From Candidatus Pelagibacter communis (GTDB lineage: Bacteria > Pseudomonadota > Alphaproteobacteria > Pelagibacterales > Pelagibacteraceae), in contig NZ_CVSG01000064.1 in assembly GCF_001179945.1 (NCBI RefSeq), positions 1-32,049 on the forward strand: a DNA stretch of 32,049 nt, read 5' to 3'. Positions 1 through 7,858 of the stretch are shown here, one piece after another; position 1 is the stretch's first letter; every line of letters begins with the position of its first letter. The position numbers and the translations under genes were made by a program. Under the pieces are notes generated by a model. That model was not told the origin of the DNA and made no database searches. It saw only the letters and a program-made list of their open reading frames with translations.

Positions 1-128
1 AAAGCATTAAGTTTTTTTGCATTTTCAATATTCTTTATATATGCTTGTGTAAGTTCTAATGAGGATATCTTCTTAGACTTTATACTTTCCAAAATTTCAC
101 TTAAACTTTGATTAGTTATATTGCTCAT
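1..128 (-). CDS. gatA: Asp/Glu-tRNA amidotransferase subunit A, N-terminal fragment
   Basis: Only the first 42 codons are inside the window; the gene runs off the left edge. The translation begins MSNITNQSLSEILESIKSKK and continues with an amphipathic helix ending ELTQAYIKNIENAKKLNAF, which matches the N-terminal helix of GatA amidases. GatA is the glutaminase/amidase subunit of the GatCAB complex that converts Glu-tRNA(Gln) (and Asp-tRNA(Asn) in some bacteria) to the amidated form. The catalytic Lys-Ser-Ser triad lies outside the window. The start ATG shares one base with the gatC stop (TAATG), so translation is probably coupled. The identification rests on the N-terminus plus the gatC context. 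Confidence 0.9.
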   Translation of the reverse strand, partial: MSNITNQSLSEILESIKSKKISSLELTQAYIKNIENAKKLNA

Positions 129-415
129 TACTCAACCACCTTTGGAACTACAAAAAACTCCTCATTTTTTTTCGGGGAATTTTTAAGAATTTTTTCTCTT
201 ATCTTGCCATCACTGATTTCGTCTTTCCTTGATCTCAATGACTGGTTTAAAATCGATGTTAATGGTTCAACTTTATCAGTATTTAGTTCATTTAATTGTT
301 CAATAAACTTGAAAATTGAGTTTAAATCTTTGGTTAAGCTATCTACTTTAGCATCATCAACTGAAATTCGAGCTAATTTTGCTACATGTTTAATTTTCTC
401 TTTATCTAAGGACAT
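128..415 (-). CDS. gatC: Asp/Glu-tRNA amidotransferase subunit C
   Basis: 95 residues, the usual GatC length. The N-terminal pattern MSLDKEKIKHVAKLARISVD followed by a helix with LNSIFKFIEQLNELNTDKVEPL is the GatC signature. GatC wraps around GatA and stabilises the GatCAB amidotransferase, which makes Gln-tRNA(Gln) by transamidation in organisms that misacylate tRNA(Gln) with glutamate. It is the first gene of a leftward gatC-gatA pair joined by a TAATG overlap. The 51-base gap to the divergent ruvX must hold the promoters of both directions; I see no strong consensus there. The opposite-strand frame over this gene (108-431) is a shadow. Confidence 0.95.
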   Translation of the reverse strand: MSLDKEKIKHVAKLARISVDDAKVDSLTKDLNSIFKFIEQLNELNTDKVEPLTSILNQSLRSRKDEISDGKIREKILKNSPKKNEEFFVVPKVVE

Positions 416-466
416 TTGTGCAATAAGTTAATTTAAATGTGTTTTATCACAAATTAGGTAAATTTC

Positions 467-931
467 ATGCTCGATATTGACGTATTTATTGAAAAAACTA
501 GGAAAAAATCAAGATTAATAGGTATTGATCCTGGCGGTAAGAGAATTGGAATAGCTCTATCAGATGAAAATAAAATTGTAGCTACGCCATACACCACGAT
601 TATTAAAGAAAATTATAGAGACTTAGTTGACCAAATAAAGAAAATCGTTAAGGAGTATGATATTGATGGAATAGTCATAGGTAATCCAATTAATATGGAT
701 GGAACGGAAGGGTCTTCTTCACAATCAGCCAAAGACCTGGCTAAAAATCTTTCAAAAGATATTACTGAAAATATCACTTTATGGGATGAGAGGCTATCTA
801 GCCAAGGGGCCTTTAATCTATCTAATGATTTAGCAATTAATTCGTCAAAAAAAGTGAGGAAATTAGACGAGAATTCTGCTCAATTTATACTTCAAGGGAT
901 GCTTGATTATTATCATAATAAAAATACTTGA
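467..931 (+). CDS. ruvX: RuvX/YqgF-family putative Holliday junction resolvase / pre-16S rRNA nuclease
   Basis: 154 residues with the RNase H-like fold motifs of the YqgF family: GIDPGGKRIGIALSD (about residues 19-33, first acidic residue), IVIGNPINMDGTEG in the middle, LWDERLSSQGA (DER motif) and the C-terminal DENSAQFILQGMLDYY, whose Asp is the last predicted catalytic acid. E. coli YqgF is implicated in 16S rRNA 5'-end maturation, and the family is also described as Holliday junction resolvases; the sequence cannot separate these roles. The ATG at 467 has an AGGT-like element 8 bases upstream. It heads the rightward run and is divergent from gatC. ruvX beside pyrB and gatC is a familiar alphaproteobacterial arrangement. 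Confidence 0.93.
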   Translation: MLDIDVFIEKTRKKSRLIGIDPGGKRIGIALSDENKIVATPYTTIIKENYRDLVDQIKKIVKEYDIDGIVIGNPINMDGTEGSSSQSAKDLAKNLSKDITENITLWDERLSSQGAFNLSNDLAINSSKKVRKLDENSAQFILQGMLDYYHNKNT

Positions 932-937
932 TATAAT
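932..937 (+). promoter_or_regulatory. Candidate -10 box for pyrB
   Basis: A perfect TATAAT begins on the base after the ruvX stop codon, 29 bases before the pyrB ATG. No good -35 hexamer lies at 16-18 bases upstream, so this is a -10-only candidate. It would give a leader of roughly 20 bases, too short for a pyr attenuator. Confidence 0.4.
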
Positions 938-966
938 ATAGTAAAAGGCCTATAGAGTTGATTTTA

Positions 967-1911
967 ATGGCAACTACAAAAAAAGTTACAGCTATTAAAA
1001 ACACTCCCAAACATCTATTAGGTATACAAAATTTATCAGTCCTTGAGGCAAAAGAGATTTTAACCGAAGCAAAATCTTTCATAAAATTAAATAGAGGAAG
1101 TTCTAAAAAACTAGATGTTCTTAGGGGAAAAACTCAAATAAACTTATTTTTTGAACCTTCTACAAGGACACAGAGTTCATTTGATCTAGCTGGAAAAAGA
1201 CTAGGAGCGGACGTAATGACGATGAATATGGGTAACTCTGCATTAAAAAAAGGTGAAACATTAATTGACACTGCCATGACATTAAATGCCATGCATCCTG
1301 ACATTATTGTTATAAGACATCAAGACTCGGGTGCACCAAATCTTCTTTCACAAAAAGTAAATTGTACAGTCATCAATGCAGGTGATGGAAGGAGAGAACA
1401 CCCTACACAAGCCTTACTTGATGCTTTAACAATCATTAATAGAAAAGGAAAGATTGAAGGATTAAAAATTGCAATTTGTGGAGACATTCTTCATTCAAGA
1501 GTTGCTAGATCAAATATTTATTTAATGAATATGTTGGGTGCAGAGGTAAATGTCATCGCGCCAAAAACTTTAATGCCTAAGGGAATAGATAATTTAGGAG
1601 TTAAATCATTTACAGATATGAAGAAAGGATTAGACGGATGTGATATTGTAATGATGCTAAGATTACAAAATGAAAGAATGCAGGGATCTTTTCTTCCATC
1701 AAAGAGAGAATATTATGAATTTTTCGGACTAACGCCAGATAAACTTAAGTTTGCAAAAAAAGATGCTTTACTAATGCACCCTGGTCCAATGAACAGAGGT
1801 GTTGAGATTGATACTAAATTAGCAGATGACATAAATGTTAGTCTGGTGAAAGAACAAGTTGAATTAGGAGTAGCTGTCAGGATGGCATGTTTAAAATTGT
1901 ACTGTAAATAA
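967..1911 (+). CDS. pyrB: Aspartate carbamoyltransferase catalytic chain
   Basis: From the ATG at 967 the protein has 314 residues. It catalyses the committed step of pyrimidine synthesis, carbamoyl phosphate plus aspartate to carbamoyl aspartate. Visible motifs: [12 protein letters not shown] (STRT at 65-68, carbamoyl phosphate binding), SALKKGE (91-97), [12 protein letters not shown] (141-152) and [12 protein letters not shown] (269-280, aspartate domain). An in-frame TTG at 958 would add three residues; the ATG gives a better-looking N-terminus ([12 protein letters not shown]). pyrC' starts on the base after its stop. No pyrI regulatory subunit gene follows. The pairing with a degenerate dihydroorotase suggests the Pseudomonas-type PyrB-PyrC' holoenzyme; that is inference from context. 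Confidence 0.96.
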   Translation: MATTKKVTAIKNTPKHLLGIQNLSVLEAKEILTEAKSFIKLNRGSSKKLDVLRGKTQINLFFEPSTRTQSSFDLAGKRLGADVMTMNMGNSALKKGETLIDTAMTLNAMHPDIIVIRHQDSGAPNLLSQKVNCTVINAGDGRREHPTQALLDALTIINRKGKIEGLKIAICGDILHSRVARSNIYLMNMLGAEVNVIAPKTLMPKGIDNLGVKSFTDMKKGLDGCDIVMMLRLQNERMQGSFLPSKREYYEFFGLTPDKLKFAKKDALLMHPGPMNRGVEIDTKLADDINVSLVKEQVELGVAVRMACLKLYCK

Positions 1912-3192
1912 ATGAAAGAAAAAATTTTGACAAATGTAAGAATTATCGACCCATCTCAAAAGATGGATGAAATAGGAAATATAGTTATCGATGAAAAAGG
2001 AAAAATAAAATCCATTGGAAAAAAATCAGGCACATCTAAATCAGCAGAAAAAATTGATTTGAAAGGCCTAGTAGCTATTCCTGGATTAGTTGATATGAAA
2101 GCTTTTGTTGGAGAGCCTGGCTTTGAATATAAAGAAAATTTTAGAACATTAAGCCAAGCAGCTTTGGCAGGTGGAGTAACTTCAATTGTAACTATGCCAA
2201 ATACTAAGCCAGTTATAGACAACGTATCTATGGTGGACTTTATAATTAGAAGGGGTAGAGATAAAGCTAAGGTAAATCTTTTTCCATGTGCTTCGATTAC
2301 TAGACAGATAGAGGGTAATCAGATGACTGAATTTGGTTTGTTAAAAGCAAGAGGAATTATTGGTTTTAGTGATGTTAATAAAACTATCCAAAATTCTGAA
2401 TTGATGTCTAGAATAATGAACTATGCTTCAGACATTGATGTTCTGATTATGCAACATGCCGAGGATTATGAATTAGCTAAAAATTCATGCATTAATCAGG
2501 GCGAAGTGGCAACAAGATTAGGTTTACAAGGTGTCTCAGATATTGCTGAAAAGATTATTATTGAAAGGGATTTATCTTTATTAAGTGAATTTCCTTGCAG
2601 ATATCATATTAATCAAATTTCCTCAAAAAATTCTCTTAATGTTATTAAAAAAAATAAATCTAATGGAATAAAATTCAGCACAGGGGTTTCTATTAATAAT
2701 TTATCGTTAAATCAAAATGACATTGGAGAATTTAGAACTTTTTTGAAATTATCTCCCCCTCTCAGAAGCGAGGAGGATAGACTTTCATTAATAGAGGGAA
2801 TAAAGAATGATCTAATTAATGTAATTGTATCAGATCACATTCCTGAAGATGAGGAAAGTAAAAGACTTCCGTTTGCACAAGCAGCGACAGGTTCTATCGG
2901 TATAGAGACATTGCTATCTTTATCTTTAGAGCTTTACCATAATGAGTCATTGCCTTTGGAAAAAATAATTAAGTGCTTAACGATTAATCCAGCTAAGATA
3001 CTTAAAATAGATAAAGGATCCCTTAAAGAAGGATCGGATGCAGATATTTGTATATTTGACTTAGAAAAACCATGGGTAGTGAAAGCAGAAGAGCTGAAAT
3101 CAAAATCAAAAAATACTGCAGTTGAAAATAGAAAGTTACAAGGTAAAGTAAAAATGACTTTGCTCAATGGTGAAATAGCATATTCAAACTAA
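1912..3192 (+). CDS. pyrC': Dihydroorotase-like protein lacking metal ligands (PyrC' / PyrX type)
   Basis: 426 residues, type I dihydroorotase/amidohydrolase fold. Recognisable blocks: IPGLVDMKAFVGEPGFEYKE (57-76), TMPNTKPVIDN (94-104), FSD (152-154), MQHAEDYEL (180-188), YHINQISSKNS (231-241) and VSDHIPE with PFAQAATGSIGIETLLSL. The active enzyme's D-x-H-x-H zinc motif reads D61-M-K63-A-F65 here, and the strand that normally reads HVST with a metal-binding His has Gln235. H182 and the DH of SDHIPE are kept. Loss of three metal ligands makes catalysis unlikely. Known family precedent: inactive PyrC' of Pseudomonas serves as an assembly partner of PyrB. It abuts pyrB with no gap and its stop overlaps the plsY start (TAATG). 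An active dihydroorotase should be encoded elsewhere. Confidence 0.93.
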   Translation: MKEKILTNVRIIDPSQKMDEIGNIVIDEKGKIKSIGKKSGTSKSAEKIDLKGLVAIPGLVDMKAFVGEPGFEYKENFRTLSQAALAGGVTSIVTMPNTKPVIDNVSMVDFIIRRGRDKAKVNLFPCASITRQIEGNQMTEFGLLKARGIIGFSDVNKTIQNSELMSRIMNYASDIDVLIMQHAEDYELAKNSCINQGEVATRLGLQGVSDIAEKIIIERDLSLLSEFPCRYHINQISSKNSLNVIKKNKSNGIKFSTGVSINNLSLNQNDIGEFRTFLKLSPPLRSEEDRLSLIEGIKNDLINVIVSDHIPEDEESKRLPFAQAATGSIGIETLLSLSLELYHNESLPLEKIIKCLTINPAKILKIDKGSLKEGSDADICIFDLEKPWVVKAEELKSKSKNTAVENRKLQGKVKMTLLNGEIAYSN

Positions 3193-3773
3193 TGGATTTA
3201 AATTTAATTATTGTAGCAATTTATTCATATCTTTTGGGGTCAATTCCATTTGGATTATTGTTAACAAAAATATTTCTCAAAAAAGATATCAGGACAGTCG
3301 GCTCAGGAAATATAGGGACTACAAATGTTTTAAGAACTGGAAATAAATTTGTTGCAATATCAACTTTAGCTTTAGATTTATTTAAAGGATATATTTCAGT
3401 TTATATAACAATGTCTTATTATGAAAACTTAATATCTTTATCTGCATTAATTTGTTTCATTGGTCATATTTTTCCTATTTGGTTAAAATTTAAAGGAGGA
3501 AAAGGCGTAGCAACCTACCTTGGAATAATTTTAGCACTGTCTTATAAATTTTTTTTAATTTTTAGTATATGTTGGATTTCCTTAGCATTATTATTTAGGT
3601 TTGCATCATTGTCTTCAATGATTTCTGTATTTATAGTTTTTCTCTACGCATATTTTTTTAAAATAAATAACAATATTCTTATACTTTTTATTTTTTTCGT
3701 GGTGATTCTTTTTACCCACAAAGAAAATATTTTAAGACTTAAAAGTTCTACAGAAAATAAAATTAAGTTATAA
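3192..3773 (+). CDS. plsY: Acyl-phosphate:glycerol-3-phosphate acyltransferase PlsY
   Basis: 193-residue integral membrane protein that transfers an acyl group from acyl phosphate to glycerol-3-phosphate, the first acylation in phospholipid synthesis, at the inner membrane. The conserved cytoplasmic loops are visible: GSIPFG (16-21), the phosphate-binding VGSGNIGTTNVLRTG (36-50) and LKFKGGKGVATYLG (98-111). Hydrophobic segments alternate with these loops, and the last third is strongly Phe/Ile/Leu-rich. The start overlaps the pyrC' stop by one base. In relatives dprA commonly follows; here topA follows after a 68-base gap. Confidence 0.95.
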   Translation: MDLNLIIVAIYSYLLGSIPFGLLLTKIFLKKDIRTVGSGNIGTTNVLRTGNKFVAISTLALDLFKGYISVYITMSYYENLISLSALICFIGHIFPIWLKFKGGKGVATYLGIILALSYKFFLIFSICWISLALLFRFASLSSMISVFIVFLYAYFFKINNNILILFIFFVVILFTHKENILRLKSSTENKIKL

Positions 3774-3805
3774 GTGCTGTCTTTTCTAGTTTTTCAATAA
3801 TAAAT

Positions 3806-3835
3806 TTGACAAACTCGTTTAATTTTGAAAATAAA
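3806..3835 (+). promoter_or_regulatory. Candidate promoter for topA (possibly leaderless)
   Basis: A perfect TTGACA at 3806-3811 is followed, after 18 bases, by AATAAA at 3830-3835 (four of six matches to TATAAT). Transcription would start at about 3841-3843, on the topA ATG at 3842, so the message could be leaderless. It lies in the only spacer of note in the rightward run. The weak -10 keeps this tentative. Confidence 0.35.
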
Positions 3836-3841
3836 CAATTA

Positions 3842-6406
3842 ATGAACTTAGTAATTGTTGAAAGTCCTGCTAAAGCAAAAACTATAAATAAGTATTTAGG
3901 AAAAGATTATTTAGTTTTAGCTAGTTATGGTCATATAAGAGATTTACCATCCAAAAATGGATCAGTAGATCCTGAAAATAAATTTCAAATGGAGTGGGAA
4001 ATTGATTCTTTTTCAAAAAAATATCTAAAAGAAATTACAACTGCTGCTGAAGAGTCAGATAAAATTATTTTAGCTACAGACCCAGATCGTGAGGGTGAAG
4101 CTATAGCTTGGCATGTTAAAGAAGTTCTAGAAAAAAAGAAATTGCTCAAAGATAAAAATTTAGAGAGAGTTGTCTTTAATGAAATTACTAAGAAAGCAAT
4201 ACTTGATGCTATAAAAAATCCAAGACAAATTCATTTACCATTAGTTGAAGCTTACTTAGCTAGACGAGCACTAGATTACCTTGTTGGATTTAATATCTCT
4301 CCAATTCTTTGGACAAAACTTCCTGGATCAAAATCAGCAGGAAGAGTTCAATCTGTAGCCTTAAAGCTAATAACTGAAAGAGAAAAGGAAATAGAGTTAT
4401 TTAAACCTGAAGAATATTGGACACTTACATCAGACTTTACGAATAAAGATAATAAAAATATTTTCTCAAAATTAAGTTTATTTAACGGAGAAAAAATTGA
4501 AAAATTTTCCTTCAAAAATAAAGATGAAATACAAAAAGCAGTTGATGTAATCAATAAAACAAAATTTAAAATTTCGGATGTAAACACAAAAGTATTCAGA
4601 AGAAACCCACTAGCCCCTTTTACAACTTCAACCTTACAACAAACTGCTTCAGGAAGATTTGGTTTTGGAGCTTCCAGAACAATGCAAATTGCACAACGGC
4701 TTTATCAAGGCGTAGATATCGAAGGTGAGACAACTGGGTTAATTACTTATATGAGAACCGATGGCACAAATATTTCAAAAGAAGCAATAGATGACTTTAG
4801 GAAATTTATTACTGATGATTATGGTGATAAATATTTACCAGTATCACCAAATAGTTATACAGGAAAAAAAGCAAAGAACGCTCAAGAAGCTCATGAAGCA
4901 ATTAGGCCGACTAATATAAGCAGGAAACCCTCTGATATCAAAAAATATGTGAATGCTGATCAATTTAAACTCTATGAATTAATTTGGAGTAGAGCTTTAT
5001 CGTCTCAAATGACTCCTGCAGAGTTTGATAGAAATACGATAATTATTTCTTCAAATGATAATAAAATAAACTTTAGAGCCAGTGGTTCAGTGGTAAAATT
5101 TGATGGATTTCTAAAAGTTTATCAAGTTCAAGAAACAGACGAGGACGCAAAGAATATTTTGCCTGAGGTTAAAATTGGAGAAGAAATTAATATACTTAAG
5201 TTAAATGACGAACAGCATTTTACAGATCCACCACCTCGATATTCTGAAGCTAGTTTAGTAAAAAAGATGGAGGAATTAGGTATAGGAAGACCCTCCACTT
5301 ATGCTAGCATTATATCAGTATTATCAACGAGAAATTACGTTGAATTAATGAATAAAAGGTTTCACCCAACAGATAGAGGTAAACTAATTTCAGCTTTTTT
5401 AGAAAAACTATTCTCTAAATATGTTGATTATAATTTTACAGCAGATCTTGAAAATCAGCTTGATGAAATAACAAGCGGAAAAATTGAATGGGTAAAAGTT
5501 TTAGATAATTTTTGGAAAGATTTTTACGAAAATGTAGGAAAAGTAAAAGAAAAAAGAACAAGAGAAGTGCTAGATTTATTAAATGAAAGTTTAGGTGCAT
5601 TAATTTTTGAAAGAGATGAAAAAGATGCAATAGATAGAAAGTGTAAGCTTTGTACTAATGGGGAACTAAGTCTTAAAAATAGTTTTAGAGGGGGAGCTTT
5701 TATTGGTTGTTCAAATTATCCAGAATGTAAATTTACTAGACCTTTGTCCAAAGCTAAAGCTGCTGCACAATATAATTTAGCTGAACCTAAGTTATTAGGT
5801 CAAAATAATAAAGGTAAAGATATATATTTGAAAAATGGAAGATTTGGTCCATATCTTCAATATGAAAAGGAAAAAGATGAACTTGAATTAAAAAAGAAAA
5901 AAGGAAAGAAAAAGAAAAACGAAAACGACCATTTGAAAAATGTTTCAATTCCAAAGGGTATTGATATTGATAGCGTTGATTTAGATAAAGCAAAATATTT
6001 ATGTTCATTGCCAAAAGTTTTGGGCCAACATCCAGAAAACGGTCAAGATATTACATTAAATTCAGGAAGATTTGGGCCGTATTTAAAATGTGAAAATAAA
6101 TCTGCAAGACTCGAAAATGTGGATGATCTTTTTTCTATTGGTTTAAATAGAGCCATTACAATGATTGCTGAAGCTAAACCTGGAAGGATATCTTCATCAC
6201 TGATAAAAGATTTAGGGGAACATCCGGAAGATAAAAAACCAGTTAGAATCATGAAGGGACAGTATGGTCCATATATCAAATATAAATCTCTTAATGCTAC
6301 AATTCCTGAAGAAAAAGATCCTAATGAATTAAATATGGAAGAAGCTCTGATTTTAATTGAAAAAAGAAAAGAATACGATAAGTCTAAGAAAAAGAAAAAA
6401 AAATGA
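3842..6406 (+). CDS. topA: DNA topoisomerase I
   Basis: 854 residues from the ATG at 3842; the frame extends back to a TTG at 3806, but MNLVIVESPAKAKT is the standard TopA N-terminus. It relaxes negative supercoils by single-strand breakage. Domains: Toprim with ESPAKAKT (7-14) and ATDPDREGEAIAWH (78-91); catalytic Tyr303 in GLITYMRTDGTNIS; GRPSTYASI (482-490); one four-cysteine zinc finger (C601, C604, C623, C629); then three C-terminal repeats of the type LGQ...GRFGPYLQYE (from about 652, 727 and 790). A Lys-rich linker (about 684-692) splits the repeats, and the tail ends in six lysines encoded by an A-rich run. Its TGA overlaps the next start (ATGA). Confidence 0.97.
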   Translation: MNLVIVESPAKAKTINKYLGKDYLVLASYGHIRDLPSKNGSVDPENKFQMEWEIDSFSKKYLKEITTAAEESDKIILATDPDREGEAIAWHVKEVLEKKKLLKDKNLERVVFNEITKKAILDAIKNPRQIHLPLVEAYLARRALDYLVGFNISPILWTKLPGSKSAGRVQSVALKLITEREKEIELFKPEEYWTLTSDFTNKDNKNIFSKLSLFNGEKIEKFSFKNKDEIQKAVDVINKTKFKISDVNTKVFRRNPLAPFTTSTLQQTASGRFGFGASRTMQIAQRLYQGVDIEGETTGLITYMRTDGTNISKEAIDDFRKFITDDYGDKYLPVSPNSYTGKKAKNAQEAHEAIRPTNISRKPSDIKKYVNADQFKLYELIWSRALSSQMTPAEFDRNTIIISSNDNKINFRASGSVVKFDGFLKVYQVQETDEDAKNILPEVKIGEEINILKLNDEQHFTDPPPRYSEASLVKKMEELGIGRPSTYASIISVLSTRNYVELMNKRFHPTDRGKLISAFLEKLFSKYVDYNFTADLENQLDEITSGKIEWVKVLDNFWKDFYENVGKVKEKRTREVLDLLNESLGALIFERDEKDAIDRKCKLCTNGELSLKNSFRGGAFIGCSNYPECKFTRPLSKAKAAAQYNLAEPKLLGQNNKGKDIYLKNGRFGPYLQYEKEKDELELKKKKGKKKKNENDHLKNVSIPKGIDIDSVDLDKAKYLCSLPKVLGQHPENGQDITLNSGRFGPYLKCENKSARLENVDDLFSIGLNRAITMIAEAKPGRISSSLIKDLGEHPEDKKPVRIMKGQYGPYIKYKSLNATIPEEKDPNELNMEEALILIEKRKEYDKSKKKKKK

Positions 6407-7410
6407 GTCTTAACAGAACAAATATAGGATTATTACTAGGTGATCCTTCAGGTATTGGACCAGAATTAACAGTCAAATTACTAGATAGTGATGTGAGCAA
6501 AAAAGCTAACATTGTCGTAATTGGTGAAAAAAAAGTCTTAGAGGACGGTCAGGAAATTGCTGGAAAAAAAATAGATCTAAAATTTGTAGACAAGTTCGAT
6601 GATGTTAATTTTGATGGGAAAACAAAATTTTTTTTAGACATTTCTAAAGGAACAAACAGATCATACGTAAAGAAACAGGTTTGTGCCGAGTCAGGTAAAA
6701 GTGTTTTAGAAGCTACTGAAATAGCCCTTAGTTTAGCAAAAAAAAATAAAATTCATGCAATTAATTTTGCTCCTATGAATAAAGCCAGCCTGATTAAAGG
6801 AGGCTGCGAGTTCAATGATGAACATGAACTATTTCAAAATAGGCTTAATGTTAAAGATTTTTGTTGTGAATTCAATGTTGTAGATAATTTTTGGACTGCA
6901 AGAGTGACTTCACATATACCAATAAAGGAAGTTGCTCAAAACATCACAAAAGAAAATATTTTAAAACCAATTAAACTTTTGAATAAGACACTTAAAATGA
7001 GCGGTATTGTAAACCCGAGAATAGCAGTACAAGCTTTAAACCCTCATGCTGAATTCGGTACGGAGGAAAAAGATGAAATTATCCCAGCTATTGAGGAAGC
7101 AAAAAAGATGGGTATAAAAGCTGATGGCCCGCTGCCATGTGATACTTCATTTATCACAGCTTTTAAAAATAAAAATCATGATTGTATTGTGGGAATGTAT
7201 CATGATGCACTTCAGTGTGGTTTAAAAGCATTTGGTTTTGATAGAGGCGTGACCGTTTCAGGTGGTTTAGATATTCCAATTACAACACCTGCGCACGGTA
7301 CTGCATTTGATATTACGGGAAAAAATATTGCTAATTTAGAGCCAACTATCCAATCATTCAAATTAGCAATTAAAATGGCTGAGAGTAAATTCAATGGGAA
7401 AAGTAATTGA
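6403..7410 (+). CDS. PdxA-family metal-dependent dehydrogenase, substrate uncertain
   Basis: 335 residues, homologous over its length to 4-hydroxythreonine-4-phosphate dehydrogenase. The N-terminal LLLGDPSGIGPEL (10-22), NFAPMNKASL (121-130) and the three divalent-metal histidines are intact: H171 (TSHIP), H215 (LNPHAEFG) and H267 (MYHDAL). DGPLPCDTSF (241-250) and HGTAFDITGK (298-307) are also typical. Residues that contact substrate in E. coli PdxA differ: GHTE is replaced by DEHE (139-142), and by ungapped alignment the Asn283 and Arg292 equivalents are Thr284 and Ile293; Lys275 is kept. So the fold and metal/NAD chemistry look conserved, but B6 synthesis is not assured; a 3-hydroxyacid or its phosphate (PdxA2-like) is an alternative. 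It overlaps topA by 4 bases and the RidA-like gene by 17. Confidence 0.85.
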   Translation: MSLNRTNIGLLLGDPSGIGPELTVKLLDSDVSKKANIVVIGEKKVLEDGQEIAGKKIDLKFVDKFDDVNFDGKTKFFLDISKGTNRSYVKKQVCAESGKSVLEATEIALSLAKKNKIHAINFAPMNKASLIKGGCEFNDEHELFQNRLNVKDFCCEFNVVDNFWTARVTSHIPIKEVAQNITKENILKPIKLLNKTLKMSGIVNPRIAVQALNPHAEFGTEEKDEIIPAIEEAKKMGIKADGPLPCDTSFITAFKNKNHDCIVGMYHDALQCGLKAFGFDRGVTVSGGLDIPITTPAHGTAFDITGKNIANLEPTIQSFKLAIKMAESKFNGKSN

Positions 7411-7858
7411 TAGAATCAATACATTAAAAATTAAACTACCAGAACCTAAACCTCCGGTCGGAGCATATGTTGCAACAAAAATTATTGGAAATTTACTATA
7501 TATTTCTGGACAGGTCTCAATCGATGAAAATGCAAAACTTATCACAGGAAAAATTGGAAAAGATTTAAGTTTAGATGATGGATACAAAGCTGCAGAGAGA
7601 TGTGGTTTGAGTATTATTGCTCATGTTAAAAATGCTTGTGGGGGAGATTTAGAAAAAGTTAAATCTTGTGTAAAATTGACTGGTTATGTTAACTCAACCG
7701 ATAATTTCAAAGATCAGCCAAAAATTATTAATGGTGCATCAGATATAATAGCTAAAATTTTTGAGAAAAAAGGTGAACACACACGTGCTGCTGTGAGTGT
7801 AAACAGTTTGCCTTTAGGAGTTGCAGTAGAAGTTGATGCTATTTTTGAACTTAAATAG
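7394..7858 (+). CDS. RidA/YjgF/UK114-family protein
   Basis: 154 residues. It has the family's strand pattern: GNLLYISGQVSID (32-44), then a central helix and EHTRAAVSVNSLPLGVAVEVDAIFEL near the C-terminus (from residue 128), in which R131 corresponds to the arginine that binds the carboxylate of 2-aminoacrylate-type substrates in RidA. Family members are trimeric and hydrolyse reactive enamine/imine intermediates; this longer subgroup (about 150 residues instead of 128) is poorly characterised. The start lies 17 bases inside the PdxA-like gene, suggesting co-translation and a linked function. The stop overlaps the convergent ugd stop by 8 bases. Confidence 0.88.
   Translation: MGKVIDRINTLKIKLPEPKPPVGAYVATKIIGNLLYISGQVSIDENAKLITGKIGKDLSLDDGYKAAERCGLSIIAHVKNACGGDLEKVKSCVKLTGYVNSTDNFKDQPKIINGASDIIAKIFEKKGEHTRAAVSVNSLPLGVAVEVDAIFELK

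Noticed and set aside
108-431. Rightward 107-residue frame over gatC
   Set aside because: Shadow of gatC on the opposite strand; low complexity Ser/Leu/Phe composition from antisense reading of an AT-rich gene.
416-466. Divergent promoter pair between gatC and ruvX
   Set aside because: Only poor matches to -35/-10 hexamers; promoters must be near but I cannot place them.
3806-3841. TTG-initiated 12-residue extension of TopA
   Set aside because: The ATG at 3842 gives the family N-terminus, and the TTG is part of a likely -35 box.
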